DNA of 64,000 nt from Branchinecta lynchi (taxonomy: Eukaryota > Arthropoda > Branchiopoda > Anostraca > Branchinectidae), in the NCBI GenBank assembly GCA_023053575.1, contig JAKZAP010000009.1, forward strand, positions 14,179,869 to 14,243,868, given 5' to 3'. The notes beneath the pieces were generated by a model that worked only from the letters and a program-made list of their open reading frames with translations, searched no databases and was not told the DNA's origin. Of this stretch, positions 25,501 through 40,500 are shown piece after piece. Numbering within the stretch: position 1 is the first letter of the stretch; the number at the start of each line of letters is the position of its first letter. The position numbers were made by a program, and so were the translations under genes.

Positions 25501-28500
25501 GACGAAGACCTCCTTCTGTCCGACCTGCATTCGAACCGTTTGTCCGTCCTCAACTCCTAGAAAAGCGAATGGTCGTTAGTCGAGTGTTCCCTTATCGACA
25601 ATCCATTCTTGTGACAATCTCTGACCGATTTTCGGTTTCAGCCTTGGGTTTTTAACGTCATAGTCGACTGTATTAAGGGATACGTTATTCAGTTTTTGGG
25701 ATCCCAAAACGTAAGTGAAGGGATACCTATGACCAGGGGCGACTCGGGGGAGGGAGGGAGGGTGGACGCCCCCTCCCAATGCTGTCGGCCAGTCGGTAAA
25801 ACAGTTGATTTTTTTATGAAAACAGTCGGTTTTTCTGAAAATTGGTCGATTTTTCGTCAAAATATTCGGTTTTTCTGAAAATCAGTCGATTTGTTTCAAA
25901 AATATAATTTTTGTTGTTGAAAACAGTCGGTTTTTCTGCAGAAAAAGTCGGTAAAAATTACCAGCTAGTCGGTAAATGTCTCGTCCCCCCCCCCCCCCCC
26001 TCCAAACATTTTGGCTAGTAACGCCTCTGCCTATGACTTTGTCAAAGTTGTCCGTCCGTTAGTCGAGTGTTCCCTTATCGACAATCCATTCTTGCGGCAG
26101 CTCTGACCCATTTTCGGTTTCAGCCTTGGGTTTTTAGCGTCATAGCCGACTGTATTAACGGATACGTTATTTAGTTTTTGGGATCCCAAAACGTAAGTTG
26201 TAATGTTTGTAAAAGTTGTCCGTCGGTCTGTCTATCTGCTTATTTTCTTCTCACCCCTCCCTCCCGTCTTCCGTACGTCGGTCCGAGAGGAAAACTGGCA
26301 ATCAGTTTTCTCCAGATCCTGCTAATTTTTCTGACCAATTTGTACATAGTTTCATCCCATCATTTATTTCTGGTCATATCTTGTAAGTGTATTAGTTAAT
26401 TTGTTTCGTGTCTGTGTATTTCATTTGTATTCCTCTTCTAGTTTTTAGCTATTTGGAAAATAAACTTGAATAATGATTTATTGATTTTATCGTCAGACAT
26501 ATAATTCTGCCGAAATTTACAAGCACTCGGAGATTTGGATGGAGAGGTTCTGTGTTCTCCTTTCAATGTCACCATTTCTTCTGCTCTGCATTTTTCAATT
26601 CAATTTCAATTTATTTTAAAAATTCCTTCACGGGCAAGCCGAACATTGGATTTTTCGTCATAAACATAATAACATCAACACCTTTGTCATAATCTTGTCA
26701 TAAATAATAAACTTATATACAATTCTAATCACTGTAAGTGATCATTTACAATTACACTTATATTAGAACTGAAATTCAAATCACTATAACATAAACAAGA
26801 GTTACAACGAATTATGCATTTCGACGAATGACGTCACATTAAACGTATGTAAGAACTAGGATTCAAACAATTATAAAATAAGCACGAATTACGATGAATA
26901 TCGAGTTTGCATCGAGTTTGCTCGTGATACAGCTAAAACGAGGAATTTTGTCAAAGTAAAAGGCTTTTCTAAGTCAACTACAGATGAGATTTAGGAGTAA
27001 CTATGCATGCTGAACACATATCTGCACTTATTATTATCATCAACATTATCATATTGTTATTGCCCCAACAAGATAGCTTCAGGGGGTCTTGTTTCTTGCC
27101 TTATATTAACATTATGTAGTTGTGCAGTATAAATAAATAAATGAATGAATCTGGCTAGTTGTATTGTCGCTGTTGTGAAAAAGCTGTCACCAAATCCCAA
27201 GACTTTAAAAAATTTTCAAGCGGTTGATTGCGGATAAAAAGTTACCTGTAAAAGGGGCGAAGATCGGAAATCTACGAGACCCAATTGTCTGGTAGTCCAT
27301 TAAATATTACATTTTTGGGATCCCATCGAAACCTTTGGTCTTCTTATACTAGCGATATTTTGCCCCTTCTTTGCAAGGCTCCTCTTCAATTTCAAGCTAG
27401 ATCTGTGACGGTTCGCGATCACAGGTTCGTTATTTTAGCTCGAGCCCGAGGGGGACCCTTGCAAGAGGGGCCGAAATATCACTACAATAAATATCAGCTG
27501 ACGTGTCCGTTTAACGCAGTCAGATATCAAGTTGAAATCGCTAGAATGGGCCTAGATATGCCTTTTGCGGATCTCACCCCCTACATTTAAGAAGGAGATT
27601 AAAAAGATGAGATCATGTTATTTTAAATATGCAAAGCACCTGCTCCACTTATCGAAATTATGTCATAACCATACATTGACGGAGAAGTTCAAAATTCACG
27701 ATGCAAGTGCTACCCTTTTGGATGTTTCCTTATCGCTTTCAAAAATCATGGACGACAGGGCCCAACCAGCACACGACGTCGTCCACTGTTTCCTGACTGA
27801 AGATTAAAAATTAAGTGTCTTTTTCTGTGTTTGTATGTGTTTTGTTTACTTTCTTCATTTACTCCGCCTTTCCGAAATGGCGGGTCATAAATAAATTACT
27901 TACTTATTACTTACTTACTTGTATCTGCGTCTGCCTGATTCAGGGGCAACCAGGCCCAGATTGCCGGGACTGACTAAAAAGAGGCAAGGCAAGACATAGT
28001 GTGGTAGCAGTAGTATTAAAAATAGAGACATTGATGCCCTCGAGACTGTTCAGCGGCATTCACGAAATTTCCGCCTAAACTGAGACATCTCCCAGACCAG
28101 CAAAGGCTTGAAAGACTTCAGTTCCTTACACTGGCATACCGTTTGAGATACCGCATTGAGACATACAAGCTATGCCACGGTATGTACGAAAACGTCGAAG
28201 CTGAAATAACCTGACCTGAAGCGCCACCAGCTGTGAAAGTGACATCGCAAAAGTTGTCCGTCTGTCAGCACGATAACTCTCGATGGGAATGAGATATTTT
28301 GACGAAACTTGGTGTGGAGACTATTCGAGTCAAGGGAAAGGTCGAGTTCGTAGATGGGCTCGATAGCTGCATATTTAGGGGAGGGGGAGGCGTTTCAAAT
28401 TAAGGGGCGAAACAAAATATTTTTTTAAAGCTAATGAGATAGTTGATTATGGGGTAAGACGACATGCTGAACACGAATATGAAAACCATTATCTCGCCAG

Positions 28501-31500
28501 ACAAGTAGTTCACCGGAATCCGGCCAAAGCCGGAAAGTTTGTTTTATCGGAAGTGGCAGAGGTTCGATTTAAGGACAGGGAAACATGCTGAATCCGAATA
28601 TGAAAGCTATTATCTTGTCGGACAAGCAGATCGCCCGGAATCCGGCCAAACCGGAAAATTTGTCAAAAACAAAAGTTTAATTGGAAGTGGATTAGAAGTT
28701 CGATTTAAGGACAGGGAAACATGCTGAATCCGAATAAGAAAACTATTATCTTGTCGGACAAGCAGATCGCCAGGAATCCGGCCAAAACCGGAAAATTTGT
28801 TTTGTATGAATTTCATTAGGTGTTGGATTTACGGGGAGAAGACATGCTAAAGTCTTGTATGACAATCATTTTCTACCTTGACACATAGTTCGCCAAGAAT
28901 CCGGCTGAAATCGGAAAATTTGTTAAAAGTTGAAGTTTTATCTGAAGTTGATTAGAGGTTCGATTGTTTGATGGGTAAGGAGATACGCTGAATCCGTTTT
29001 TGGACTTCATATTTTTGCGAGACAAGTAGTTCGTCCGTGTCGCAACTCTCTACAACACCATAGACGGCAAGAAGCGGGTTGTGACCGAACGTGCGAAAAT
29101 CTAAGCTATGACGTCGCGGCGTGAAAACCGAGACATTTCAAAAAATACTCAAAGAGCTTCAGTTAATCAGTGTGTTTTTTTTGTTTTTTTTTCAAAGAAT
29201 ATCAAACGGCAAGGAGCGGGTTGTGACTGAGCGTGTGAAAATCCACGCCACACCACGTCATAAATTCCGCTTCTAGTTTTAAACTATTTGGAAAATAAAC
29301 TGGATTGATGATTGATGAACACTGTAAGGATTAAAGTTAATTGCAGTATTTGCTACTGGGATTAATCTTATCTCTACTGGGATAAGATTAATCCGAATTA
29401 GAGATAATCGTATCTCAGCAGAGACAAGATTAATCCCAGTAGTAAATACTGCAAGATTTTTTTTCTTAAGGTGAAGCTACGGCTGAAACATTCCAGAAAT
29501 TTGCTTTTAAAAGCACAAATGACGCAAATAGCGTCTCCTTACTTCCTTTGTTTCGCATTATATATACAAAAGATTATGCGTGTAGGCCTGTGTACGTCCA
29601 GGAATAGTATAATCAATTCAGAGGTGATCAATAAAGGAAAATCTAGAGAGACGAAGGAAGGGTTCAGGTTCAGTTCTTTTTAATTACAAATTAAATAACA
29701 AAATGTCCAGAGCCCGGCTGAGAAGACAAATTCGTAATGCACGGGATGGAAACTATTAATGGATTTCGACTGTTTTTGTAATGATTTTTGTTATACAAGA
29801 GTCAGGGTGACCCAGCATTTGGTATAACCTAAAGGCGTGTTCTCGCCGTTCCCCGTGTACTCCTCGGGTGAATGAATGAATACTTTTAATTCAGCAAATA
29901 GCCATAAACGAAAAAGAAAACACACAGAAAAGAAAACAACAACAACAACAAAATCATGCAGTCTGTTCCTGCTGTTGCGTTGCAGCAAGAAGAGACTGCC
30001 ATACAGGCAGGCAATGAAAAATTGGCACAGTGGCAAATTTTATAACCTCAATCTTTGAATCCAAAAGACGGCACAGAAGTGCCGCTCTAGCCTTACGGCG
30101 AATTTCCTCAAAAGTGAGGCATCTTCTCGAAACGAGCGCCGAAGAAACACTACAGATATATGGTAGCTTAAACAAACGCCGGAACACACGGTTATAACTT
30201 ATTTTAGCGTTGCTAAGACTTTTAGCGGTAGCATTAGTTACCAATGCTAAAGCAAAAAGATGATAACAGTACGTTCTAAACAGCTGAACGCGTACATCAA
30301 GGTCAGCCTTGCTGAACTTACGAATTAAAACGTTTGCACGTTTGCATAGCCCCGATATCAACTCTTTAACATGAAGGTCATCATTCAGGTTAGACTTGAA
30401 CGTGAATCCTAAATAACGGAACTCATCGACATAACATAGTATTCGACCTGACAGGTGCACATCATTTTTAGCAACACGAATACCAGCTTTGCGAAACAAC
30501 ATCACATGAGTTTTCTTTGTATTAAAAAGAATGTCATGTTGTGACGCAAAACTGTCACAAATTTTAAGAAGCTTATTCAATCCATAACACGTAGGCGACA
30601 GTACCACTAGGTCGTCTGCAAAAAGCAGGTGGTTCATACATCTTCCGGCAATGTAGCATCCAACCATACACGAAGACAGACGGGCAGACAAAGCGTCAAT
30701 ATAAACTGAGTAAAGCAATGGGGACAGAACCCCACCCTGCCGAAGGCCGTTCAGAAGGCCAAACTCATTACTTACAGTCGTACCCCACCTTATTCTGAAC
30801 TTCTGGTTCCGGAACCAATAAGATAGAAGTTTGAGGTAGCATGCTGGTACACTCCTAGCACGGAGTATATCAAGCATCGTCTTATGGTTTACCCGATCAA
30901 AAGCTTTACTCGAGTCTATGAAACAAGCAAACACGGGTGAAGAATATTGTAGGAAATACTCCACAATAAAACGAAGTAGAAAAATAGCAAATTCTACACC
31001 ACAATAACGTTTAAACCCAAACTGGAACGATGAAGTCTGTAGAAATTCACGCAGGATGTCAGCCAAACATCTCTCAAATATTTTTGAAATCACAGTAGCA
31101 AGAGCTATGGGACGATAATTATCAGAACTGGTTAAAAGACCAGCACGATTTTTCAAAATTGGAACCAAATTTACTGACATTAGGGAATCCGGAACAAACC
31201 CGTGCACAATAAACGCATTGAACAGGGCACATAATACTGCACACTTTCTTTCAGAAGCAAATTTGAGGTGCTTAGCAGACACACCGTCTGCTCCCCCCGA
31301 TTTAGCAGTATCTAACTTTCGTATGATAGTACTAACATCCATCTCAGTTACGGGTCTGATCATGCCAGACGAGGGCAGTACATGATACTCAGAGCAATCA
31401 CTGCCTACTGAAGAAAAAAGAGCCTCAAATTTGCCTCTCCACAACTCACAAATGGCCTCATCCCCGGAATACCCATCCATGGTCTGAGGGAGGACTTGTG

Positions 31501-34500
31501 GCACATTAAATACTGACCGAACACGAGACCAAAAATCTTTTACTTTACCCATTAATAATGATTTTGCCATCGCATCAAATCTCAGACTTTCGCAATGAGA
31601 TCTACATTGCTTGAGCCTTGTTTTAAAACAACGTCGTGCGAACTTCATAGCTTCTAGTACAGGCCCAAGAAGGGGCCTACCCATATGAACCCATTGTAAA
31701 AAAGCACTTCTTGAACTCCCATAAAGAGACTTCAGGTGACGATTCCAACCTGGAATGTTGGACTTTCTACGATTTTGAGCTGTTACCTTCGACGGGATAG
31801 TACTAGAAGCGGCAAAAATAAGAATACTCACAAACAATGCATATAGGCTAGAAATTTCAGCCCGATGTGTGATTATGTCACAATTCCGACCGTCACAAGA
31901 GAAACAGGGCAGGCTAAGGTCAATTTGATTGAGCTGATTTTGCGTGGCCACTAAGTAGCTCAGGGTATCTTCTTCTGTGCAGACATCCCAATTCGTCGCT
32001 GGCATTACTGCTTTCGGAGCACATACCACATTATCATACAGCCCACTGGGCGGCATATTCACTACAAACCTCAACGGTAAATGGTCGGGACCAAACTCAT
32101 ACTCTATCCACATCTCGCTTATAAGGGGCACAAGCGGACTGGACACTAGGACGTGGTCTAACCACGATACCAAGCCTAGTTGACTTTCACTCACGTAAGT
32201 ATATGAATTAGCTGGAAGCCTTTGCACATCAATCAGACACAGGTCATTGCTTTGAGCAAAAGATTGCAGCTCACCAAAGAAGTCAGGAGAACAGCAGCGA
32301 CTAGCCTTGGAATTAAAATCACCGAGGACACAAAGGTAATCAAACTGTTCAGACTCAACGATAGAGTGAATCCTGCTGAGACAATCTTCAAATTCAGACA
32401 CATTTCCCGAGCAGCACGTAGGTAAGTATACGTTTACATAAAGCAGGGCATCCCCTTGAGGACCGATCTTAAATCCAATCATGCGGTCGTCATGGAGATC
32501 TACGATATCGCAGCATGGCCCCAGCTCTTTTCTCCACAATACAGCAACGCCACCGTAAGGCCTACCGGTAAGCAGCTCCGAATCATTTACGGGGGTGACA
32601 CCTGCTCCGTAGAACGAGGAATTAATGCTTTGTAACAGGGGGAGATCACACTGCAACAGCCAGATCTCTTGCAGGAATATAATATCGGACGTACTACACA
32701 GATTACTGATCTCGTGTCGACTAGAGCGCACGGATCGGCAATTATATGAACATACTCTAATCGGCCTGCTGCACATTTCCAGATCCCTGAGGTCGCTCAT
32801 AGAATTTGCGCACAAGAACCCCGCTAGGCCAGAAGTCTGGACGCATTACTGTATCGTAGTAGTTGGCAGGGATAACCACCTTAAAGGAAGCACTGGTAGA
32901 CCCGCGAGTATTAGGAATCCGCTCACACACTAAAGTACTTCCTCTATGGTTGAGTTTTCTCGCAAGAGCGTTTCCGAGAGCCTGGGCATCAGTCCCAGCA
33001 TCCAAACGGGCGACAAATAGTCAAGGGGAATGGCGAGAATAGAGGGAGTCACTCCATGCGGACTCCGCGTACGGAAAACAACGAGAACACGGTGAATGCT
33101 TCCAAAATGGATTTTCTTCGAAACAAAAATATGCAGTTGACAAAGTTAGTCTGGATCCACTTTATTTTTGGTTTTGTTTATTCTGATTGTTTTTCATTAA
33201 ATTTAAATTGCTCCAATACCAGCAAAAAATCCGAATCTGCAAGGGAGTCCTTATTGATGATGGTCATGATAACAGGAGCGTTCCCCGTCTGTGGGGACTC
33301 GCGATTATACATGGAGCGAGTCCCTGAGAGAAAACGAAGGGACTCCTCAAAAGGAGTCCTCGGGGAACGGCGAGAATAGGCCTTAACTGACATTTGATGT
33401 AGACCAGGACAACTGATGAGTATGTCAGACCTTTTACTTAAGAGTTCCCAGAATCTCTAGAACCTAGAATTATTAGAATCAGGCACTTATCAGAGCCGAG
33501 CATTTGGTGTATGGTTCTATAGATCATGAAAATAAGCTTTCAAATGTTGTCCTTATCTTCCTGTTCTTACAGATCACATATCTGACTCTGCACGAAGGGA
33601 CCGAACCATAGTCCACAAAAAAGGATCTATAGTAGACAGTGAGACCTATATCTGAACCGCACTGAGTTAAAATATTCTTCCAGCAAGCTGACTGCGAATC
33701 ATGTTTGATAGCTCAAAGCCTCAAGTTGGAAAGACGAACTTGTGGGAAAACCCGAGGACCCTTGCAAAGAACGGCCAAAATACAGCTCTAATAAAATTCT
33801 TAGACGTACCCGTTTTGTACTATCAAATATAACCCAATGACTTTGCCTACTAAATGATACAACAAATAAAAAATCAATCTAAACGGACCGTAGAAATCAT
33901 AAATAGAAATCAATCTAAAAGGAGTCTTACTGTCTTACCTGCTGGCACCGGTATGGTAACTTTCTTCCTTTGAACCGTAGACCCCTTCCCTTCACACTCT
34001 GTGCACGGATGCTTGATATACATGCGAGTTCCATGGCATCTTCGGCAAGTACTTCGCATCACAAAGGGACCTAAAAATAAAGAGAGTAGGGGTAACAGAT
34101 GTGCCGAGTATAGAGAAACTGGACTGAGAGGTCCTGGTGCGACCCCATATCAGGGTAAGTTTTTACTTGTTTACTACTGTCTTACTCTTTTCGTTGGTTG
34201 CTTTGGTGTCAACTGGACCTGCAGTTCGTACCTGCAGTTCGTCGTCAATGCTCACTAGTGAAGGCCTTCCCTCTTTTCGAGAAATTAGGCGCTTTTCTGC
34301 TCTTTCTCTGCAAAAGCGCATTCTCAGTCTTAGAACCCGTTGCTGGTTGTCCTGGTTGTACGCACATTAAGCTGACGCTCCCAATATGGTTGTCGTGGGA
34401 AGTTGCTGTTTTGCAACTTCTCTCCGGTTTTGAGTAATGTCTTATAGTGTGTTGCTAATTTTATTTTTTGTTGCTGTTTGAAGATTTACATGGCCCTTGT

Positions 34501-37500
34501 TGGCCGATGATTTAGTTAAATAAATAAAATAAATAAATTAACCCCAACAATAAACCCTTGGGTGAGCACTAGTTAGCACATGCTTATTATGGGCAGTCCC
34601 CCCGATATTTTGGTCAATTGAAAAAAGATCGCGGCGTCAACAGCGCTATCTATCACTATTAAGTTTAAAAAAAAGGACAGTCTAACTATTCGTAACGAAC
34701 AGTCGACAAAAATGACCAGCATATCATATTTAGTATTATATAGTTTTTAGTATATTTGGAAACTATCATAGCATAATTAAATCCAGTTTCTTCCAAATTA
34801 TAAATAACAAACAAATACTAAGATTCAGCATTGTAAACCGAAGTAAAAAAAAGAGGCACAAACGAGTTCCAGTGACGATTAGTGCGGACTTTAGGGGGTA
34901 GAAGTTTATTTTGCAATCGAGTTCGATTATTGGGAGGGGCTGTTTCCGGTAGCAGTGACCGGTGGCTCGTATTGGCTAGGAGAGATTTGCCAACCTGCAA
35001 AATCAAGTGTTATACTTAGTTGTTATACTCGGGAGTGTCCAGGTAGACGGTTGATGGAAATAACGAAAACGAGTGAAATTGCGGTTCTATCATACCTGTA
35101 CTTATAGTCTCCATCCCCGTTCCATTACAGAACGGACACTTGACGGCCTTATAACCGATTTCGGAACGAGAGCCCTGGCATTTGTTACAGGTGTCGACAA
35201 CGTTAATATTGACGTCCTTGTTGACCCCACGGGCAGCTTGGGCGAAAGTTAGGTTCAGGGTAATCTGAAAAAAAACGAAAAAGATATAAAAATTTTAACA
35301 ATTTTTTTTTGTTTAAATGAATAGTACAGTAGCAGAGTGGTTTTCTCACGATACCTGAGATCTCATTTTAGACACGGCTGCTATTTTGCTGCACGATTGG
35401 GTCGCTGACATTAGAGACAGTTTTCCGCTTTTTGGTGAACTTTGTTGCTTATGCTTAGGTTTATGGCCGAAATCCTTTCACGGACGATGCAATTCTACGC
35501 ATCCGGTAGTGTTTTTTAATGGTTTATTTATTTATATATTTATTTAATAATATCCCTCAGAACTGAGGAGTACGAAACATAATATATAAAACAGAACTAT
35601 GCCTAAACCATCTGGTCCATTCAGCGACATATAAATACTATAAAAAATACACACGATTTCGACAACTAAATTACAATTGTTTACGTACTATGTTATTTAT
35701 ATGTATTTATATATTATAATTACAATTTATAACAAAATATATATTATTATGTTTATCCCCACACCGTTTCATAATTCTACACAATGTGTAACCTGTAATC
35801 TACATTTACAGGTTTGTTTCACCTAGATTACAGGTTTGTTTCTTTCCCCGAAGTTGAACAAGAGGATTGGAAGCCTGACGAGGACCCTTGCCAAGAAGGG
35901 CCGAAATATCGCTTATGAAGAATCTTAGCTGACGTATCCGTAGAAAACATTGCTGGAATAAGTGTTACTTGTTACCGCGCGGCCATATTTTCCACAAAAT
36001 GAAATATCTCACCTTTTTCATACGGAATTGATGAGGTGCCGAAAATCCTTTCCAGTCTTATAGTTTAAAGTAGAAGAAAATGTCCGCCGTTTGGCCTCGC
36101 TGACTGAATTATATTACTACCAAGCGTTTTAAAAACTACAGAATGTGAATCTTCACCTGAACCTGGGTTAGTCCTTCGCGATGCCCTCCATCCCTTGTTT
36201 TCCACGGATAGACCTAGGCTCCCTCGCCCAGCGGTGGCACCTATCGGAAAATCATGGTCGATTGCCCCACTGCAGGGGCATTGCGAAAGACGTTTCATGC
36301 CTTTTTATTTCATCATCATCATCATTTTATTTATAACCCGTCACTGAACAAAACTGGGCGAGGCCCAGGAAAGACGGAGTAAAAAACAAGAAAAACGAAA
36401 GAGAAACAACGGAAAGGAAAAACATACTTCGATAACTAAGTAAATCACTTCCAGGATTCGTCGTTACGGAATATTTCACTAAATGTTTACTGTTTGTTGA
36501 ATTAATATATTTCTTTAATCTTCTTTTTTGAATGCAAATATCCTGATTTTTTAAGTAAGTTCATGAACGAATAAGGTAGGGTCGCAACTAACACAGAAAC
36601 ACCATAATCTACATTTCAAGAATAGGCCTTAAATACAGCGATGGGCGAATCCGAATCCGGATTTGGATTCAAATCCAGGATTCGTCCTTTTGGCCGGATT
36701 CGAATCTTGTGCTTGTCAGGCTGGATTCGTTATTCGGACTCGGATTCCAAACCGTCTACGTTATAAATCCGCTCAAATTCCTAGACTTCATCCTTCTAGT
36801 TTTCTTGTGTTTTTGTCACCTCTGATTTTTAAACCATAGCCTATGTCACATGACTTGATTTTTGTTAAAGTCGGATTCGATTCCGGATTCGAATCCTCAG
36901 CACTAAATAGTGGATTGGATTCGAATCCTTCCATGACCGGATTCGCGGATTCCTAAATTACCTCTTGAGCTGAGCCAAATCCGAAGTTGGAATCGGCGAA
37001 ATCATCTCCCATATCTCCGAAGGGGCTTCCTCGACCGCCAAACGCAGCATTTCCAAAAATTTTCCTGAAAAAAATAGTGATAATAAATAAATAAAATAGG
37101 CCAAAAGGGAAGGACACTGACGTCGCACAAAATGGCTTGACACTTTCGATTATGATGAATGTAGCAACGCATTCTGTGACGGTAAATTCGTTCTCAATTT
37201 ATTTGAGCTCATCTTTATCAGCCTACTTTAACTTCGGTTAAAACAAAAATCGAAATGTAGCCTTAGACACTTTTTTTCCAGAACTCGAACTCGAAACAAT
37301 CGAGCTAATACGCGATCTTTTCGTGGAGCGACGCATGATCCGGGAAGGCAAAGCCAAATAAAATACAGATTTTAATTGTAGTTTATGTTCCAATATCTTA
37401 TAACAGTATGAACACTACGCTCTGCTCTTAACAAATTACCCACGGTTTTGGCTGTTATAAGCATTTCTAGAGGCCCGTCAAATTTTAGCAAAAACAAGGA

Positions 37501-40500
37501 CGAATTAACATAACCATTTTTCTAATGAATGAGCTTCTCACCGAACAATCGTTGGGAGCCTGATCTGTGTGTGGTCTTCAGGGGGGGGGGGGAGAATTTA
37601 GGCCAACCGTATGAAGAATGTACATTGCGAAATACAGATGAAACTATTGAACTACCTTAAAGGACCTGTCGTACCTGTGATACTAATCAGACTAATCGTC
37701 CAACTTTCATAACAAATTCTTATTCCAGGTATTCTCGATTTTACGGTTGTATTCCATCCCCTGACTGGAACTAAACTGATTTCTACGATTGTCGTATTAG
37801 TTGAAGAGACGCCTCGGGCTCCGGACTTTTGTTTCCGAGTAGTGTCTTGGTCAGACGACCAGGCCTAAAGGGGGTATAAAACCGTCGAAGCATTATGTAA
37901 TTTGCTTTATGCTTTCGACCATATTAGTAGAAGAACTACGTAGTACCAAGAAAAACAAATAACCACCACGATTGTCGTATTAGTTGAAGAGACGCCTCGG
38001 GCTCCGGACTTTTGTTTCCGAGTAGTGTCTTGGTCAGACGACCAGGCCTAAAGGGGGTATAAAACCGTCGAAGCATTATGTAATTTGCTTTATGCTTTCG
38101 ACCATATTAGTAGAAGAACTACGTAGTACCAAGAACAACAAATAAGCACCAGAATCTCCGTCTTCCTATCTCTGTAAGACGACCACGCGGAGTCGAATAA
38201 ATTCCCCGCACCCTGCCAGATGCAAACGAGTCACAACGTCACAATTCGTTACTTCAACAAACAGCTATACCGCAGTAAAGCACCGGAGAATAAATTTCTA
38301 AAGTAAACGCCGATTGGTCGTCTACCATTGTGATGTCACATGACGCGCTGCAGAGCGGGTCACCATGCCTGCTGCACTTTTTCCTCTGATATGCGCAGCG
38401 CCAGATGAAAAATTTGTAGCCTGCGTAGTAGTACGGTAGTAGTACGAAAACGTTGCATGTAATACTATGTAATAGCAAAGAATACTATCATTTAATGTGC
38501 ATCAGACTGGTCCAATCATATGTCGTAGTATCCAGTAGCATGCTGTCTTGCCATAGTAGCATCCAGTCTTGCTAATAGTAGCATATAGTAGTATACAGTA
38601 ACATGGTAGCCTTGAAGTAGAAGTATGTAGTAGCATCGTTAGTATTGCATGCTACTTTTTCGCATTACTTCATAGTACTATTTTTAGGTAAATCTTTCAT
38701 CGGGCGGCGAAGAGGGAAGTAGACGCAGATCAACTTGAAGCACAGCAAGTACCCCTAGCTCAGCTCAGTTTAATCACGTGCATAGTCACTGCACGTGGTC
38801 AAAGACGGAGGTTCTACTGGCTTACTGTTCTAGTAAGTAATTTATTTATGACCCGCCATTTCGGAAAGGCGGAGTAAACGAAGAAAGTAAACAAAACACA
38901 TACAAACACAGAAAAAGACACTTAATTTTTAATCTTCGGTCAGGAAACAGTGGACGACGTCGTGTATGAACTGTCTATTAGTGTGAACTGTCGTTTAAAG
39001 TAAGTCGTAGATTATTACCTAAATAATTCTTCTGGGTCAATGTTTGACTGGAAGTCCCAGTTCTGATCTGTTCTCCATTGTCCTTTGGTCCCCGGTCCTC
39101 CTCCCATTCCCATCTGCTCCGACGTGGCACCCCATGAGTCATATTCCTTCCTCTTGGTATCATCGCTCAGTACCTAAAGTAAAGATGTTGCACCCGTCAT
39201 ATTATTTGGGTTTTTGCAGATACCACGGTATCTTTTACCGCGGTAACGGATCTGCAATTAGTCATTTTTGCTACCGGGGTATCTGATATATGTTTGCTCT
39301 GCAAAAATGACAATTGCCGAAATCTCGCTGTTCGAAGTCGTCCCAAAAGAAACACTGATATCAGTCACATCACTAATTGCCCAAACTTCTTTCCCGCCAA
39401 TTTGACAAAAACTGATGAAAGAGAGATGACTTTTCCAGATACAACGATCAGTTACCACGGTCGGACCGTGCTATCCGAATATCAGATACCATGACAACTG
39501 GCCAGATACCACGATAACTGGAAACAAGACCAAAGGTGTCGATGGGATCCCAAAAATCTAATATTTGATTCAGACAATCGAGTCTTGTCTTCGCCAGATC
39601 CAGTCTTGGACAGGCTAATCATCAGAGAAAACCAAGTTCAGATATACCTCTATAAGCCATATCTATTTTGACGATACTGACCGAGACTTCCTGCCGATTT
39701 CCGAGCGAACTACTAGTCCAGCAAAACAAAAAAATACAGAAACAAAACCAGCGTATCTCCTTATCCCTATAAAGAACATCTAATCAACTTTGAATAAAAG
39801 TTTGACTAAAAAAAATCCGGTTACAACCGGATTCCGGAATAATTATATGTCCGGGTAAAAAACCATTGTCATATACCGACTAAGCCTCTCTTCTTACCCC
39901 TTAATCTGTCATCTAATCGAACTTATGCTTTTAACAAATTTTCCGGTTTTGGCCGGATTCCGGGCGAACTAGTTCTCCAGCGAGAAAATGATTTTAACCA
40001 TCGTGTTCGGCATGTCTTTTTACCCATAAATCAAACATTTAATCAACTTCAAATTAAACTTTTACTTTTAACCAACTTTCCGGTTTTCGCCGGATTCCGG
40101 GCGAACTCCATGTCCGGGTAGAAAATTGTTTTCACATAAGTGTTCAGCATGTCTTCTTGCCCTAAACCGAACATCTAATCAACTCGAAATAAAACTTATA
40201 ATTTTAACAAACTTTCCGGTTTCGGCCGGATTTCGGGCGAACTACTTGTCCGTCGAGAAAATGGTTTTCACCATCGTCTTCAGCATGTCTTCCTACCCCT
40301 AAATCGAACATCTAATCAACTTCAAATAAAACTTTTACTTTTAACAAACTTTCCGGTTTTGGCCGGATTCCGGACGAACTACTCGTCCGATGACAAAATG
40401 GTTTTCACCATCGCCTTCAGCATGTCTCCCTACCCCTAAATCAAAAATCTAATCAACTTCAAATAAAACTTTTACTTTTAACAAACTTTCCGGTTTTGGC

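Larger units (their letters stand above)
29869..33016 (-). mobile_element. APE-type non-LTR retrotransposon (CR1/Jockey group), nearly complete
   Basis: On the minus strand it holds the end of ORF1 (33010-32757), a complete ORF2 (32815-29954), a very short 3' UTR with a CAACAACAA-type run, and an ATTCATTCA tail next to the MITE sequence. It is 5'-truncated within ORF1, as usual for target-primed insertion. It lies in intron 6 of DNAJA3. Confidence 0.9.
29833..33383. mobile_element. AGGCGTATTC MITE, copy D, split by a LINE, TSD TAA
   Basis: Left end AGGCGTGTTCTCGCCG after TAA (29830-29832), right end GGCGAGAATAGGCCT before TAA (33384-33386). The MITE lies in reverse orientation relative to copies A-C; a roughly 3.1-kb LINE separates the first 36 bp from the remaining 370 bp. 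Confidence 0.85.

Noticed and set aside
38440..38670. Array of TAGTAGCAT-like motifs as a regulatory cluster
   Set aside because: The motif is short, degenerate and irregular; a decayed simple repeat is enough to explain it.
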